Positions 35,308 through 46,254 of a DNA stretch of 64,000 nucleotides are shown here, piece by piece (position 1 is the first letter of the stretch; each line of letters opens with the position of its first letter). The notes beneath the pieces are model-generated. The model was not told the origin of the DNA. It saw only the letters and a list, made by a program, of their open reading frames with translations, and did not search any database. The stretch is taken from NCBI RefSeq assembly GCF_009017415.1, contig NC_092406.1, positions 1,364,001-1,428,000 of the forward strand, given 5' to 3'. The DNA is from Aspergillus flavus. Its lineage: Eukaryota; Ascomycota; Eurotiomycetes; Eurotiales; Aspergillaceae. Position numbers and translations under genes: made by a program.

Positions 35308-36608
35308 ATGGACCAACTTGAGCTCGTGCCCTCCCATCCCGCCTGGTCCTACCCAGAAGGTGGGCTTCGGGCCAACCTCGTCGTCCTGGGCAGCTTCAGC
35401 TCCATCATGGGCGGCCTGGGCTTGATGAACAGTATCGGCATCTACCAGGCATGGATCTCAACGCACCAACTATCCCACCTTAGTGAAAGCCAAATTAGCT
35501 GGATCTTTGGCATATACAACTTCCTCGTCTTTTTCTGTGGCATCCAGATTGGCCCAGTCTTTGACGCCAAAGGGCCCCGTCTCCTTATGCTCACCGGCTC
35601 GATCCTCCTCATCCTCACCCTCGTCCTGGTAGGATTCTGTCAAGAATACTGGCACTTCCTAGTGGTGATCGGTATCATCGGCGGAGTCGGAACGTCATTC
35701 ATTTTTATCGTTCCGGTTGCAACAATCGGCCACTTCTTCAGTGTTCGCCGAGGCGGCGCAACTGGTTTGGCCATGTCTGGTGGAAGCATCGGCGGTGTGA
35801 TCTTCCCATTAGTGTTGGAGTACCTAGGCCCTCGCATCGGATTCGCTTGGGCAACACGAGTGATCGCCCTTATTACCCTTATTCTCCTAATTCCGGGATG
35901 TCTCTTACTCAAAGCTCGTCTTCCGCCGAAGTCATCTGCTGCCACCTCCCTTCTCCCCGATCTTAGAATCCTAAAGGATCCAGCCCTAGCCCTCACCACC
36001 CTCGGCGCCTTCTTCATCGAATGGGGCTTCTTCATCCCCCTCGAATACATCACCTCGTATTCCCTGACTTACGGGATCTCCAGCCGTCTAGCGTATCTGA
36101 TGGTAGTCTTCCTCAACGCCGGCTCATTCCCCGGTCGCTGGTTACCGGGTATTCTGGCCGATCGAATTGGCCGGTTCGAAATGTTGACGTTGACGAATAT
36201 CTTCTGTCTCATTGCGGTGTTAGGTGTTTGGATGCCGGCGAATGGAAACGTGGTTGCGACGATTATATTTTCTGTGACGTTTGGTATTGGGTCGGGGAGT
36301 AATATTAGTCTTGTTCCGGTTTGTGTTGGCGAACTGTGTCCCACGGAACAGTATGGACGGTTTTATACTACTGTTTATACGATTGTAAGCGTGGGGTAAG
36401 TTCATATCTCCTCCTTTTCCTTTTTAAATACACGGCTAACTGGCTTAGGGCGTTGACGGGAGTTCCTATCGCGGGTGAAATTATTCATCGGTGTCATGGG
36501 GAGTACTGGGGCTTGATTGCGTTTGCTGGGTGTGCTTATGCTGCTGGCTTGGTTTGTTTTGTAGGCGTGTTAGTGTTGAAGCGGAAAAAGGGGAAGAGTA
36601 CTGTGTAA
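35308..36608 (+). CDS. MFS transporter, monocarboxylate-permease type
   Basis: Two exons (35308-36395 and 36449-36608) give 415 aa with 12 predicted helices. The N-terminal pattern YPEGGLRANLVVLGSFSSIM, then IGIYQAWISTHQLS and SWIFGIYNFLVFF, is typical of the fungal MCT-like family. So are GPVFDAKGPR after TM2 and the GGVGTSF and SVRRGGATGLAMSGGSIGG blocks. Such proteins move monocarboxylates or related organic acids and sometimes secondary metabolites across the plasma membrane. Only about 1 kb of sequence surrounds it before the acyl-CoA dehydrogenase, with which it is convergent. I infer that it supplies the acid activated by the adjacent CoA-transferase. Confidence 0.92.
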
Positions 36609-36856
36609 TTAACGAAATGATTAATGTAGATAATGAATTGATTTTGCCTTTGAAATTCATATTGAAAGTGTTGAAAGTAAGGAGTGTAGAAGATGTAAGA
36701 TTATTAAGAGTGCTATTATTTGCCCTAAACAGCACTGCCCGGCTCAACTATCAACACCACCTTGTCAATCTTGAAAGCATATCATGTCCCTTAAGATAGA
36801 TTATTGGATACTGGCAAGTTTGAACTGCTTAATGTAAACCCTGGTATATTAAAACT

Positions 36857-38254
36857 CTAGTAACTGCGCGGAAGTTGAAGCACCTTCTCGCTCACGTAGT
36901 TCAAGATCATCTCCCGGCTTACTGGTGCAATCCGAGGCACTAGACACTCCCGCAGATATCTCTCCACATCATACTCCATCGCATAGCCCATTCCTCCATG
37001 ACTGAGAACTGCCCGTTCGCACGCCTTGAATGCTGCTTCCGCGGCAAGATATTTGGCGCTATTACACGCCACGCCTACAGAGTGGAACGGAATTGAATCA
37101 TCCGTTTTGGAGGCATCGTACAAGCGCGCCGCGTGGTATGTCGCCAGCTTAGCAGCTTCTAACTGCATATACGCGTCCGCTAGTGGATGCGCGATTCCCT
37201 GGTTTTGTCCGATCGGCCTCCCGAAAACTACCCGGTCGCTTGCGTACTGTGCAGCGCGTTCCAAGGCAGCGTATCCGAGACCCAACGCCTCACCCGCCAG
37301 AAGACATCGCTCCGCATTCATGCCATGGAGAATGATCTTGAATCCCTCGTTCTCTTGACCGATCAGGGTGCTTTCAGGGATCTCGTAGTTGTCGAAGAAC
37401 ACTTCGTTGGCGTCGACTGCACGGCCTCCCATCTTCTTGATTTTGCGCATATCTAGTCCGGACTTATTCCGGTCCAGGTCAATACAGAATAATGACAGGC
37501 CTTGACTCGACTTTTTTACTTCTTCCAGGGGCGTTGTTCGTGCTAGGAGGATCATTTTTGAGGCAACTTGTGCACAAGTAATCCAGATCTTTTGGCCGGA
37601 GATTGAGTAGGTTTGCTTCTCTGGGTTTTTAGTGGCGAGGGTCTTTAGCTTTAACGTCTCCAGACCGGTGTTCGGTTCTGTCACGCCAAAGCATGTCCGC
37701 CAGGTGCCATTGATGATCTTAGGGATAATCTCTTTGAGTTGCTGGTTGGTACCGAATTTTGCCAGAGGTTGCGTGGCATACACATTTGCATGGATGGATT
37801 GAGCCCCGGCCATTCCAGCACCAGATTGCGTGATGGTCTGCATCATCATTGTTGCTTCAGAGATACCTACGCATATGTCAGTACTGTGACACTATATTGG
37901 ATTTCTTCAAAGCATGGACTTACCGAGCCCAGCTCCCCCGAGCTCTTCGGGTAGCGCAATCCCTAACCACCCGTCCTTAGCCAGTGCGGCGTGGAAGTCC
38001 TTCGGATCGCGCTCATTTTGGTCACACTCTTGCCAATATGTGTTTGGAAACTTAGCACAAATGGCCGAAATCGCTTCGCGAATGGTTAACTGCTCCTCGG
38101 TGAACCCCGTCAATTCCATCAATGGCCGCCGAGCGGAGGTGGAGAACCTCGACCGCGGTGTCGTCCATGTTGCTATCGGGCTGCGTGGCAGCAGTCTCCC
38201 AACGGCTGGACTGATTCTGGAGGATAATGTTTTCTGAGCGCAAAGTCGCGACAT
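36857..38254 (-). CDS. mitochondrial acyl-CoA dehydrogenase (CaiA-like)
   Basis: FAD acyl-CoA dehydrogenase, 446 aa in two exons (38254-37924 and 37866-36857). The first 45 residues are rich in Arg, Ser and Leu without acids (MSRLCAQKTLSSRIS.. to STSARRP), a strong mitochondrial presequence. Landmarks: FGVTEPNTG (FAD), KIWITCAQ, ALGLGYAALERAAQYASDR, GRPIGQNQGI, and AVLSHGGMGYAMEYDVERYLRE. The usual YEGT motif that carries the catalytic Glu in short and medium chain dehydrogenases is replaced by RIAPVSREM. A different base or a reductase-like role is therefore likely. The ATG at 38254 is preferred; upstream codons in frame begin with GTG. The gene is divergent from the CoA-transferase across 267 bp. 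Confidence 0.93.
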
Positions 38255-38521
38255 GACGAATGGATTTACAGATGAAGTAGTCACTCGAGATGTGATTGGG
38301 AATTATAAATAAGCGGTGTTCGCGGCGCGAACCACGTACCCGGCATAAACCCGCTCATCGGCATGGCATATAACCGTCGAATAACCGCCAAATCCCACCG
38401 GCCGATCAGGCCGAGGTAGGTCACTATTAAATTGATGAATCCACTGAAGAACTGATCTAAAACCGAAGTCTTGTCCATAGACATATTTCTGTCAAGATAA
38501 TTGTTCATAAGTTATCCCAGA
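38255..38521. promoter_or_regulatory. shared divergent promoter of the acyl-CoA dehydrogenase and CoA-transferase
   Basis: 267 bp separate the two start codons, so both genes are probably co-regulated. CGG/CCG words occur (CGGCATAAACCCG, ACCGCC, CCCACCGGCCG) of the kind recognised by zinc-cluster factors. The adjacent regulator at 39960 is the natural candidate. Confidence 0.5.
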
Positions 38522-39778
38522 ATGGCTCCCTGGCGGCCGCTATCTCAGGCGTTGTATTCTCGGATACCAGGCGCTCGCAGCGTTTCAACCCAGACCTCAC
38601 CTAAAGGACCCCTCTCTGGTATTACAGTGGTTAGCCTTGAACAGGCCATTGCAGCTCCATTTTGTACGCGGCAGCTGGCAGATCTTGGGGCCCGCGTCAT
38701 CAAGATTGAGCGACCTGGTGTCGGGGACTTTGCACGTAATTACGACACTCGGGTCAATGGTCTTGCATCGCACTTCGTCTGGACAAATCGGTCGAAGGAA
38801 AGTCTCGCGTTGGATCTCAAGAAGCCACGCGACCATGGGGTCTTGATGCGCTTGCTGGGTAAAGCAGACGTCCTAGTTCAGAACTTGGCTCCGGGAGCTA
38901 GTGCACGGCTAGGACTGTCCCATGAAGAGCTCAAGGCGAAGCATCCGTCACTGATTGTGTGCAATATCTCTGGATACGGACCAGATGGTCCGTATCGCGA
39001 TAAGAAGGCCTACGACTTGCTTATACAAAGCGAGGCAGGCATGCTCTCTGTTACAGGGACCGCCCAAGAGCCTGCTAAAGTCGGCATTTCCATCGCGGAT
39101 ATTTCTGCCGGAAGCTACGCGTACTCTAACATTTTGGCGGCTATCATCCAAAGGGGAAATGACCCGGAGAAGCGTGGGTGTAACATCGATATCTCTATGT
39201 TGGAGAGTATGGTCGAATGGATGAGCTTTCCGCTGTACTATACCTACCAGAACGCACCTAGACCGACACCAACGGGAGCCTCGCACGCTGCAGTCTACCC
39301 GTATGGGCCGTTTGAAACTGGAGATGGAAAGTCTGTCATGCTGGGGATCCAGAATGAACGTGAATGGGTCAATTTCTGCGAGAAAGTTCTGTCTTTGCCA
39401 GACTTGATGACGGATGAACGGTTTGTCAACAACTCCCTTCGATCGCAGAATCGTGATGCGCTTAAGGAAATCATTTGCGAGGCTTTCTCATCGTTGACAG
39501 CGGAGAAAGTGGTCACCCTCTTGGATGAGGCCGCCATCGCCAATGGTAAGGTCAACGATATGCAGGGTGTTTGGGAACATCCACAGCTCAAAGCGCGTGG
39601 CCGGTGGACTGAGGTTTCCACTCCGGCTGGCACAGTTCCGGCCTTGCTGCCACCAGGACTAACGCAAGGGGATCCTGGTAGATTCTCGGCTAGAATGGAT
39701 GCAGTTCCGGATGTCGGAGAACATAACGCGGCGATCCTGGCCGAGTTGGGGATCGAAGATGCGGGGGAGGATTTATAA
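38522..39778 (+). CDS. class III CoA-transferase (CaiB/BaiF, SUGCT-like), mitochondrial
   Basis: Transfers CoA from an acyl-CoA donor such as succinyl-CoA to a free carboxylic acid. Single exon, 418 aa. The N-terminus MAPWRPLSQALYSRIPGARS has the basic, acid-free character of a mitochondrial presequence. Family blocks: VVSLEQAIAAPFCTRQLADL, GARVIKIERPGVGDFAR, the CNISGYGPDGPYRDKKAYDL segment with the catalytic Asp, and TGASHAAVYPYGPFET. The ATG at 38522 was chosen over a TTG 21 nt upstream. Both the transferase and its divergent dehydrogenase look mitochondrial, so they could act in sequence: activation of an acid to its CoA ester, then redox at the alpha-beta bond. The closest known mitochondrial relatives use glutarate and similar dicarboxylates. 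Confidence 0.94.
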   Translation: MAPWRPLSQALYSRIPGARSVSTQTSPKGPLSGITVVSLEQAIAAPFCTRQLADLGARVIKIERPGVGDFARNYDTRVNGLASHFVWTNRSKESLALDLKKPRDHGVLMRLLGKADVLVQNLAPGASARLGLSHEELKAKHPSLIVCNISGYGPDGPYRDKKAYDLLIQSEAGMLSVTGTAQEPAKVGISIADISAGSYAYSNILAAIIQRGNDPEKRGCNIDISMLESMVEWMSFPLYYTYQNAPRPTPTGASHAAVYPYGPFETGDGKSVMLGIQNEREWVNFCEKVLSLPDLMTDERFVNNSLRSQNRDALKEIICEAFSSLTAEKVVTLLDEAAIANGKVNDMQGVWEHPQLKARGRWTEVSTPAGTVPALLPPGLTQGDPGRFSARMDAVPDVGEHNAAILAELGIEDAGEDL

Positions 39779-39959
39779 TGCACAAGGCTTGCAATAAATG
39801 CCGGTCGGCGTGTAGAATTTACGCCGACCGCCAAATGCCAAGACACATATAGCCGACTTGCCTCATTTACTTCCCTCGTTGTTTCCTCTCCCTTATGCTC
39901 TTCTCATTTCAGTCGTGTATTCTTTAACTCGCAACTATAAATCGTACTATAATAATATA

Positions 39960-42413
39960 ATGACGCCTGAAGCCGACTCGGGTCGGTATCCGACCAGGAA
40001 GCGTGCCCGACAGGCGTGTCTTCACTGCAATCGGCGCCGTATCCGCTGTAATGTCCTCGAGACACGACCTTGTCATAACTGCGTGTCTATGAATGTTCCC
40101 TGTGAAGTGGGGGTCTCCAAGCGAGGAAAGTAAGCTTGATCCACATACAATGGACCCATGTTTGTACCGAGGAAGTAGACATGCCAATATGTTGTTACAG
40201 GTATCCTCGCAAGAAGGCTGTACGCCAGTCGGGGACTCCACACGAGGGAGATTCCATAATCTCAGATTCGACTGTTTCTGCAGATCATAGCATTTTCCAG
40301 CCAGGTGACAGTTCAATTGTGCCTATCGATGCATCGAATTCTCCTGATCAGCGTCATCATCTGGGACAGCGGGGCAGCAGTGTGACGCATAGTCGGAATA
40401 GCTTTGGAACTTCTTGGATATCCCCAGGAGATGTGACAAGCGTTTCTCATCAGACCGTGTTTCTAGGAGAATCAAGCCCTCTGACGTGTGTGATTGATGA
40501 GGGTCGGCGGTCACCCGAAAAGGGACCGGCAAACGCTATGCAAAATACTCGCCTCCACTATCCCATCCCAGAGAGGCTGGACGCCAATAGTACACGCGAT
40601 GAAGCTCTTCGCGCACACAGGCGAAAGGTAGAGGAGCAGCTGAATGCTGACGGTGCATTCTCCTACCCCCCAAAAGACACTTGCGCGATACTGCTGAGAG
40701 CCTACTTCACATGGTTTCACCCATGCTTTCCCATTCTGGACCGCTTGGCGGTCCAACAGTCATATGCCCGAGGCGATATTTCTCACCTTCTGCTGCAGTC
40801 GATGCTCTTCATTGGAGTTAGTCTTTGCACTGACGAAGATTTTGCGCGCACAGAATTCTCTATTCGATATCGAGCTAAATTTCTCTTTTATAGTCGGGCT
40901 AAGGCCATATATGATGCCGACTGGGAGTCGAACAAAACTACAAAGCTGCAATCATTGTTCTTGCTGAGCTCTTGGCGCGGAGGCCCTTCCGAGGAACGTG
41001 ATACGCGGTTTTGGCTGGGGGTCGCTATCAGCCTGGCTCAAAAGCGTGGCATGCATATGATGTTAGTTTTAGAACAATGGAGAATTATGGCGCTGCTGAC
41101 TATCCTAGGTCCAAATTACCATTCCCGTCTGCGCGGGAAGAGAAATTATGGAAACGAATATGGTGGACCCTTTATGTGTGTACCTGCTGTACCCTCTCTG
41201 GACAACTCTAACATAAAGGAAGATACGCGACCAGCAGAGTGCAGCAGCCTTGGGTCTTCCGCCTCGGATACGAGACGAGGACTGCGATGTTGCAATGCTT
41301 GAGCCGAGCGATATCCGTGAAGACGAAGCAGTGGATGATGCATATGTGTTTGGAGCACAGAGAGACGAAGATATAGTCTATCCGGCGGAAATGGCTAAGT
41401 TAGCGAGGATATGTATGCTCCCTTCACTGTCTTTGTGGCGCCCATGCTAAGAAGACAGTGCGAACCATTGTCTCGACACAATATCTTCCTATGCAGTCCG
41501 ATATCGATGAATCGTCGCGCACAAAGTTACAGCAAACATTATGCGAATGGGAATCATGCTTACCTGCAGCCCTGAAACTAGAAAGTGCAACGTCCCCGAG
41601 AGCTATGTTTTTGACTGGTTTGTTGCACATGACGTATAAGTATGTCGCTTGCTTGGTGGTTTTTCTCCTGAAGGCTTTCTGACTTTTCAGTAACTTGTAC
41701 ATTCTCTTATACCGATCATTGTTCCTTAATTCTTCCAATCCTCCCGTGGATAAAGCAGGCCAGGTTGCGCTGGATGCCGCCACTAGGAGTACCAGGATTG
41801 TTGAGGACATGCTGTCCCACAACCTCGTCCAACATGGGCCTACCCATCTGTAAGCTTGACTTGCTCTCACGTGCTATTGCCAGCCACGTGCTAATGTAAT
41901 AGCATCACCCATACATTCTCAACCCTGTGTATCCATACTATCCACTGTCGCCGAACATCCGGCACGGCTAGGAAGTTGGCTGAACACCGCGCAAAACTCT
42001 GCCTTCTTGGGCTCCAGGAGCTACAGAAAACATGGGATATAGAAAACTGGGTACTGAATCTCTTCTTCCGATGCCTGGATGATAGCACCGCGCGTACTCT
42101 CCGGTTGACAGACATTGTCGCACCAGCAGGCCAACCAGTAAACCATATTGAGACTACAAATAAAAGTGCCCATGCCGATCAAGCTCAGGATCTGCCTACC
42201 CCGACTGAGGCCATGGACTCCATTCACAATGACCCTACACTCGCACCTGCCCTACAAACTTCCCCTAGCTTGGAGAATGGGGATATTACGGCGCCTGGTG
42301 AATGGTACGGATTGTTTAACTTTACTGATGATTTTACAGATGTTCTGGGAGCATCGTCCTATCATGATTCGCTCAACCTGCAAAATCTGGAATTCTTATA
42401 TCGATTCCTGTAA
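39960..42413 (+). CDS. Zn(II)2Cys6 transcription factor of the acyl-CoA/CoA-transferase cluster
   Basis: Regulator with zinc cluster ACLHCNRRRIRCNVLETRPC plus HNCVSMNVPC (residues about 20-50) and a fungal-specific domain. Seven exons: 39960-40129, 40201-41061, 41109-41175, 41223-41412, 41459-41639, 41691-41849 and 41903-42413, giving 712 aa. The central motif is restored only by splicing: AREEKLWKRIWWTLY joins IRDQQSAAALGLPPRIRDED. The acceptor at 41222 (GGAAG) rather than the AG four bases earlier best fits the family spacing; the alternative would add two residues. The C-terminal region is acidic and may activate transcription. It follows the CoA-transferase by 181 bp on the same strand, so it probably controls that gene and the divergent dehydrogenase. 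Confidence 0.92.
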
Positions 42414-42584
42414 CCTTGGCCTGGTGATTGATCCACGGAAAAATTCATCAACTTCGTTAATGAATGATACAACCCAAGAACTTGCCTGTGTAACTCTCGC
42501 GGCTCCTGTAGCGATGGGCTGGCGACCACTAGGGTTCTACTAAGGCCATCACCTATGGAATGCTTCGGGCCTTCCTGAACCGAT

Positions 42585-42955
42585 TTAACGCAGTATAATA
42601 TGTCCCTTGCACGCCTCTTTCCTTCCTAGCATCTCACCATGCCTGATGTGTCTTAGTAAGATCCAGCCATCTATCAAGTCGAATTGGGAAATGAGAAAGT
42701 GAGGGACATATGGAATGCTCAGGTTATCACCTAATAGATGTCCTGTCTGTAGGTTGTACTCATGCTCCATCGCCAACCATTCATTCTGATGTTCAAGCAG
42801 GAAAGCTGCGGGGTCTGGGCCTGGCCCGTTGATATGATCAAAAGCCTTAGGATCGGGATAGCCCTGGCAAGAGCATTCATAAAGGCTCATCCGTTAATCC
42901 CAGAGGCCCCGAAGACAAGGCCGTGTACGTTTCGGGATGTAGCGATGTCTCCCAT
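42585..42955 (-). pseudogene. relic of a Rossmann-fold (PRISE-like SDR) reductase gene
   Basis: From an ATG at 42955 the frame gives VHGLVFGASGING, a dinucleotide-binding GASGxxG motif as found at the start of fungal iridoid-synthase-like (PRISE) reductases. It is followed at once by TGA where TGG (Trp) is expected. The same frame continues AFMNALARA, then another frame takes over with YPDPKAFDHI and an open frame of 101 codons to 42585. The rest of the enzyme is missing. Family assignment of the short remnant is moderate. Confidence 0.55.
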
Positions 42956-44655
42956 TGTGATGGATTGGACTTTTGGTGATTCTTTATTTGCGGAACACTT
43001 GAGAAGGTTGAGAAAGACAACGTGCACTCTGAGAGGGGAAAATAGTCGCCCCTCTCCGACACTAGTAATTGACTCCAATTTCCACCTTAGACTGCATGAT
43101 GTGAGTTGAGCATGGATAGCTTATAGGCCGGTGTTCAGTGCATCTCAGCCCAGTATGGGCACGATGTGCATACAGTTACAACATTAGATTTCAACCACAA
43201 GACCTTGGGTTTGTGAGCACAGTGAATATTAGTATTTTATTGACCGGCGCACTAATAAATATCTGGACTTTTGCGATTGTCGGTCGGCGAGTTTACTCAT
43301 GTCTTGAGCCAACCATGGAGGGTAGTATCTTGATGCCATACCACTCAGCTTAGCATCTCCAAGGCGACCTTCCTCGTCTTGCATTTGGCGTCTAACCTTG
43401 GATGTGGTATGCTAACGGAAGCTCTCGTATACATCGGTCAATATATCAGGTAAGACATCAGTTAACTGTACGATTTCTTAATTGTGCACAGGGAAGTTCC
43501 TCTGACTGTGCTGTGATTGATTAGTCGATGAATAGCATAATCTTCCTCGCAGCCTATTTTGGTCAATGAGCTGAGGGAGTGGGCCAAGTTCATGAAAACA
43601 ATCCTAGCCCGGAAAACATACGGCGAAGGGACAAAGACCGCCATTTATATCTTGAGGGTACTTGAAGCCCATAAGATATACTTAATAGGTCTTGGCTCAG
43701 GCTTACCCCCAGACTCATTTAAATCGGGGTTCTCGAAGAATTCTTATCCACGGAACCTGACCAACCGGATAGCGAAGGATAGCAATGCATTGTGTCGGTA
43801 TCGAGACCCACAGATCTGTGCCCCATATCCCCTTTGCCGGGTATCAACGGCAATGGTCTATCTAAAGCTTACATCCCAAAGATCCAATATTCCGGGCCTG
43901 ACTTTTGACGTCGGGTTTCGGGTTTCGTGCACCGAGATCAGCTGCGCGGTGATGGGGACATCCCAAATAGCATGTCCATGACTACACCGGTGTGACATTA
44001 TACTCCAACATTTTGCGGTGGAGATTGCTGGTGACGCCATTGGCAGTGAGACAACGTGATACAGGAGCAGCTTTTGAGAGCCGAATTAACTCCGATTGCC
44101 CCTGGTGCCATTGATCAACCCATATCTGACCTTGAACGGGTAGCTCGGAGGGACTCCGTCTCGACCACAGACCACCTTCAGTTTTGGTGAGAGCAATGCA
44201 GCTACGCAACGGGATTGTTCATGTCAACTAGGTCCATGAGATAAGAATCCCAGCCGTTGGAATATGCACGTACTCATCTGACGTCTGAGTTGGCAATGCG
44301 TCGGGATTATACTGCGAAAAGTATGGAAAAGATGACCAAATCGATCGACGGCAATCCATTCAGCAAGGGGAAAACAAAAGCATGAATAGATTGTGTGCCA
44401 AAGGTGGACCATTCTAGAACGCCAGTCTGTCTCCATTTGTGACATAATAAGAACGGGAATCTTCTTGTTATTCCCGACGTCGGGAATAGAGTGGATACTC
44501 CCCTATCAATATCAACCATCGTTAGGGTTGACTCATTCCCGACCGTGGGATATTTTCATTTCTATAAATTTATTCCCAATCATCTGTGATGCTTTTAAAC
44601 CTCCTTGCTGTATAGGAATTGACTTTAAGATTCCGTGGTTGTTCTAGAAAAAAAA
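42956..44655. other. 1.7-kb region with degraded or non-coding sequence
   Basis: ORFs at 43559-43981 (+) and 43982-44209 (-) have protein-like composition but no recognised motif; they may be further relics. The last 200 bp hold the palindromic ATTCCCGAC elements and the promoter of the threonine-aldolase-like gene. Confidence 0.4.
44469..44551. promoter_or_regulatory. perfect 20-bp palindrome and a second imperfect copy of ATTCCCGAC/GTCGGGAAT
   Basis: Positions 44469-44488 read TATTCCCGACGTCGGGAATA, identical to their reverse complement. A weaker copy, ATTCCCGACCGTGGGAT, lies at 44535-44551. Both are within 190 bp of the start at 44656. CGG-type inverted repeats are the usual targets of zinc-cluster dimers. 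The same half-site is present three times before the regulator at 58960. Confidence 0.6.
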
Positions 44656-45729
44656 ATGCCTGCCTCCTGTCCCGACACCGAGGTTCTACCTCAATATAGC
44701 TTCACTGATGATTACAGCGAAGGAGCTCACCCACAACTACTCGAAGCTCTTCTGCGCACGAATTCCACCCAACAAGTTTCCTACGGCTATGACGAATACA
44801 GCAATGAGGCTCGCCAGTTAATCCGGACACGACTACAAGCCACCGAAGATGAAGTAGCCATCCACTTCGTGCCCAGCGGCACCTCCGCCAACCTGATCTG
44901 CATCGCCAGCTGTCTACGGCCGTACGAGGCCGTATTGACAGTAGACACGGGCCACATCGTGAGCAAAGAAGCCGGTGCTATCGAAGCCACCGGCCACAAG
45001 ACCATCGTCGTGCCGGGGGTAAGAGGCAAAATGACCCCCGAGAATCTGGACCGAGCAGTCCGTCAGAACCAATTCTTCCCCCACAGCGCTAAGCCCCGAT
45101 TGGTGTATATCTCCAACGCCACCGAGCTGGGAACAGTCTACACTAAACGCGAACTCCAAGAACTCTCTGCTGTCTGCAAGCGGTGGAAGCTCTTACTACT
45201 CATGGACGGCGCCCGCATTGGAGTCGCCCTCAGCGCGCCGTCCAACGACCTCACACTCCGCGATCTGGTCGACCTCTTAGACATCTTCTGGATCGGGGGT
45301 ACGAAGATGGGCGCACTACTGGGAGAAGCGATCGTCGTAAGAAACCATCTAGCCGAGGACTTCATTTTCCACCTAAAGCAACACGGAGCCTTGCTGGCCA
45401 AGTCTCGTGTTATGGGCGTGCAATTCGCAGAGCTGTTCCGGGACAACCTCTTCTTTGATCTTGCGACGCATGCCAATGCTATGGCGCAGCGTATTTCGGC
45501 GAACTTTGAGAAACTGGGTTATCTGCTGGCGGCGCCGACAGATACGAATCAGGTCTTTGTCACTTTGCCAATGGCGTTGGTAAATCGGCTGGAGGAACGG
45601 TTCCGGTTCTATACTTGGGATCCGTTGGATGGAGAGCGGGCTATTGTTAGACTCGTTACTTCTTGGGCTACGGATTCGTTGGAGGTGGATAAGTTTAATG
45701 CGTGGGTTCAGCAGTGGACGACCGTATGA
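44656..45729 (+). CDS. threonine-aldolase-like PLP enzyme (beta-eliminating lyase family)
   Basis: Fold-type I PLP enzyme, 357 aa, single exon. The N-terminus FTDDYSEGAHPQLLEALL and then GYDEYSNEARQLIR match the threonine aldolase family. HFVPSGTSANLICIASCLRP binds the phosphate. LLLMDGARIGVAL carries the PLP-binding Asp and Arg. DIFWIGGTKMGALLGEAIVV holds the Schiff-base Lys. It would cleave threonine or a related beta-hydroxy amino acid to glycine and an aldehyde. The ATG at 44656 follows a run of A; an upstream GTG in frame is not used. The promoter carries a striking palindrome. It is convergent with the reductase-like gene at 46255. Confidence 0.93.
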   Translation: MPASCPDTEVLPQYSFTDDYSEGAHPQLLEALLRTNSTQQVSYGYDEYSNEARQLIRTRLQATEDEVAIHFVPSGTSANLICIASCLRPYEAVLTVDTGHIVSKEAGAIEATGHKTIVVPGVRGKMTPENLDRAVRQNQFFPHSAKPRLVYISNATELGTVYTKRELQELSAVCKRWKLLLLMDGARIGVALSAPSNDLTLRDLVDLLDIFWIGGTKMGALLGEAIVVRNHLAEDFIFHLKQHGALLAKSRVMGVQFAELFRDNLFFDLATHANAMAQRISANFEKLGYLLAAPTDTNQVFVTLPMALVNRLEERFRFYTWDPLDGERAIVRLVTSWATDSLEVDKFNAWVQQWTTV

Positions 45730-46254
45730 TGGCATTTTCAGGAGCGATTTGCATGTTTACTTCTTTGATGCTGCATTTACTTTTCGGGTTGGGAGCGCAT
45801 TTGAGCGTTATAGATCTTAATATGACTAATATCTTCATGACTGAATATGTGTGGTATGACCTTTGCAGTATTACTGGGGCTATATGGCTTTTGTAATTTC
45901 ATTGCAGAGTCCTCCTACTGTTGAGGATTATAATACACTCTAGAGATATGTGTATGGAGAGACGTATATGGGCATGGCAATCTTCTTCGGTGGTATTCCT
46001 ACTAGCTACGGTTGCCATGGCTCGCTCCACACTCAGTTCCCTCTGTTCGACTTAGTCATATTTATTTTCTAGAAGCTCGTTACGTACCTAGCTAAATTTA
46101 AGCAGGTTAATATTCCATAACACTAAAATTACGAGCCGAATACGTCTCTAGCAAGGTACATACATCATATGGACACAATACCCAAAGTTGTGGAAGCAAA
46201 ACAGTGCGAAAGATAGCTTACCGCTATGTGCAAAAGTGAGAGCATATGAAAAAA
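45730..46254. other. intergenic region between convergent genes
   Basis: 525 bp of 3' flanks; no gene or RNA seen. Confidence 0.5.

Noticed and set aside
38255..38284. GTG start for the mitochondrial acyl-CoA dehydrogenase.
   Set aside because: Non-ATG start not needed; the ATG at 38254 begins an ideal presequence.
41176..41218. Splicing of the second regulator at GT|GTGTAC to AAAG, giving LYVKIRDQQ.
   Set aside because: In frame but adds two residues to a tightly conserved spacing; TAT|GTGTGT to GGAAG fits the family better. RNA data would settle it.
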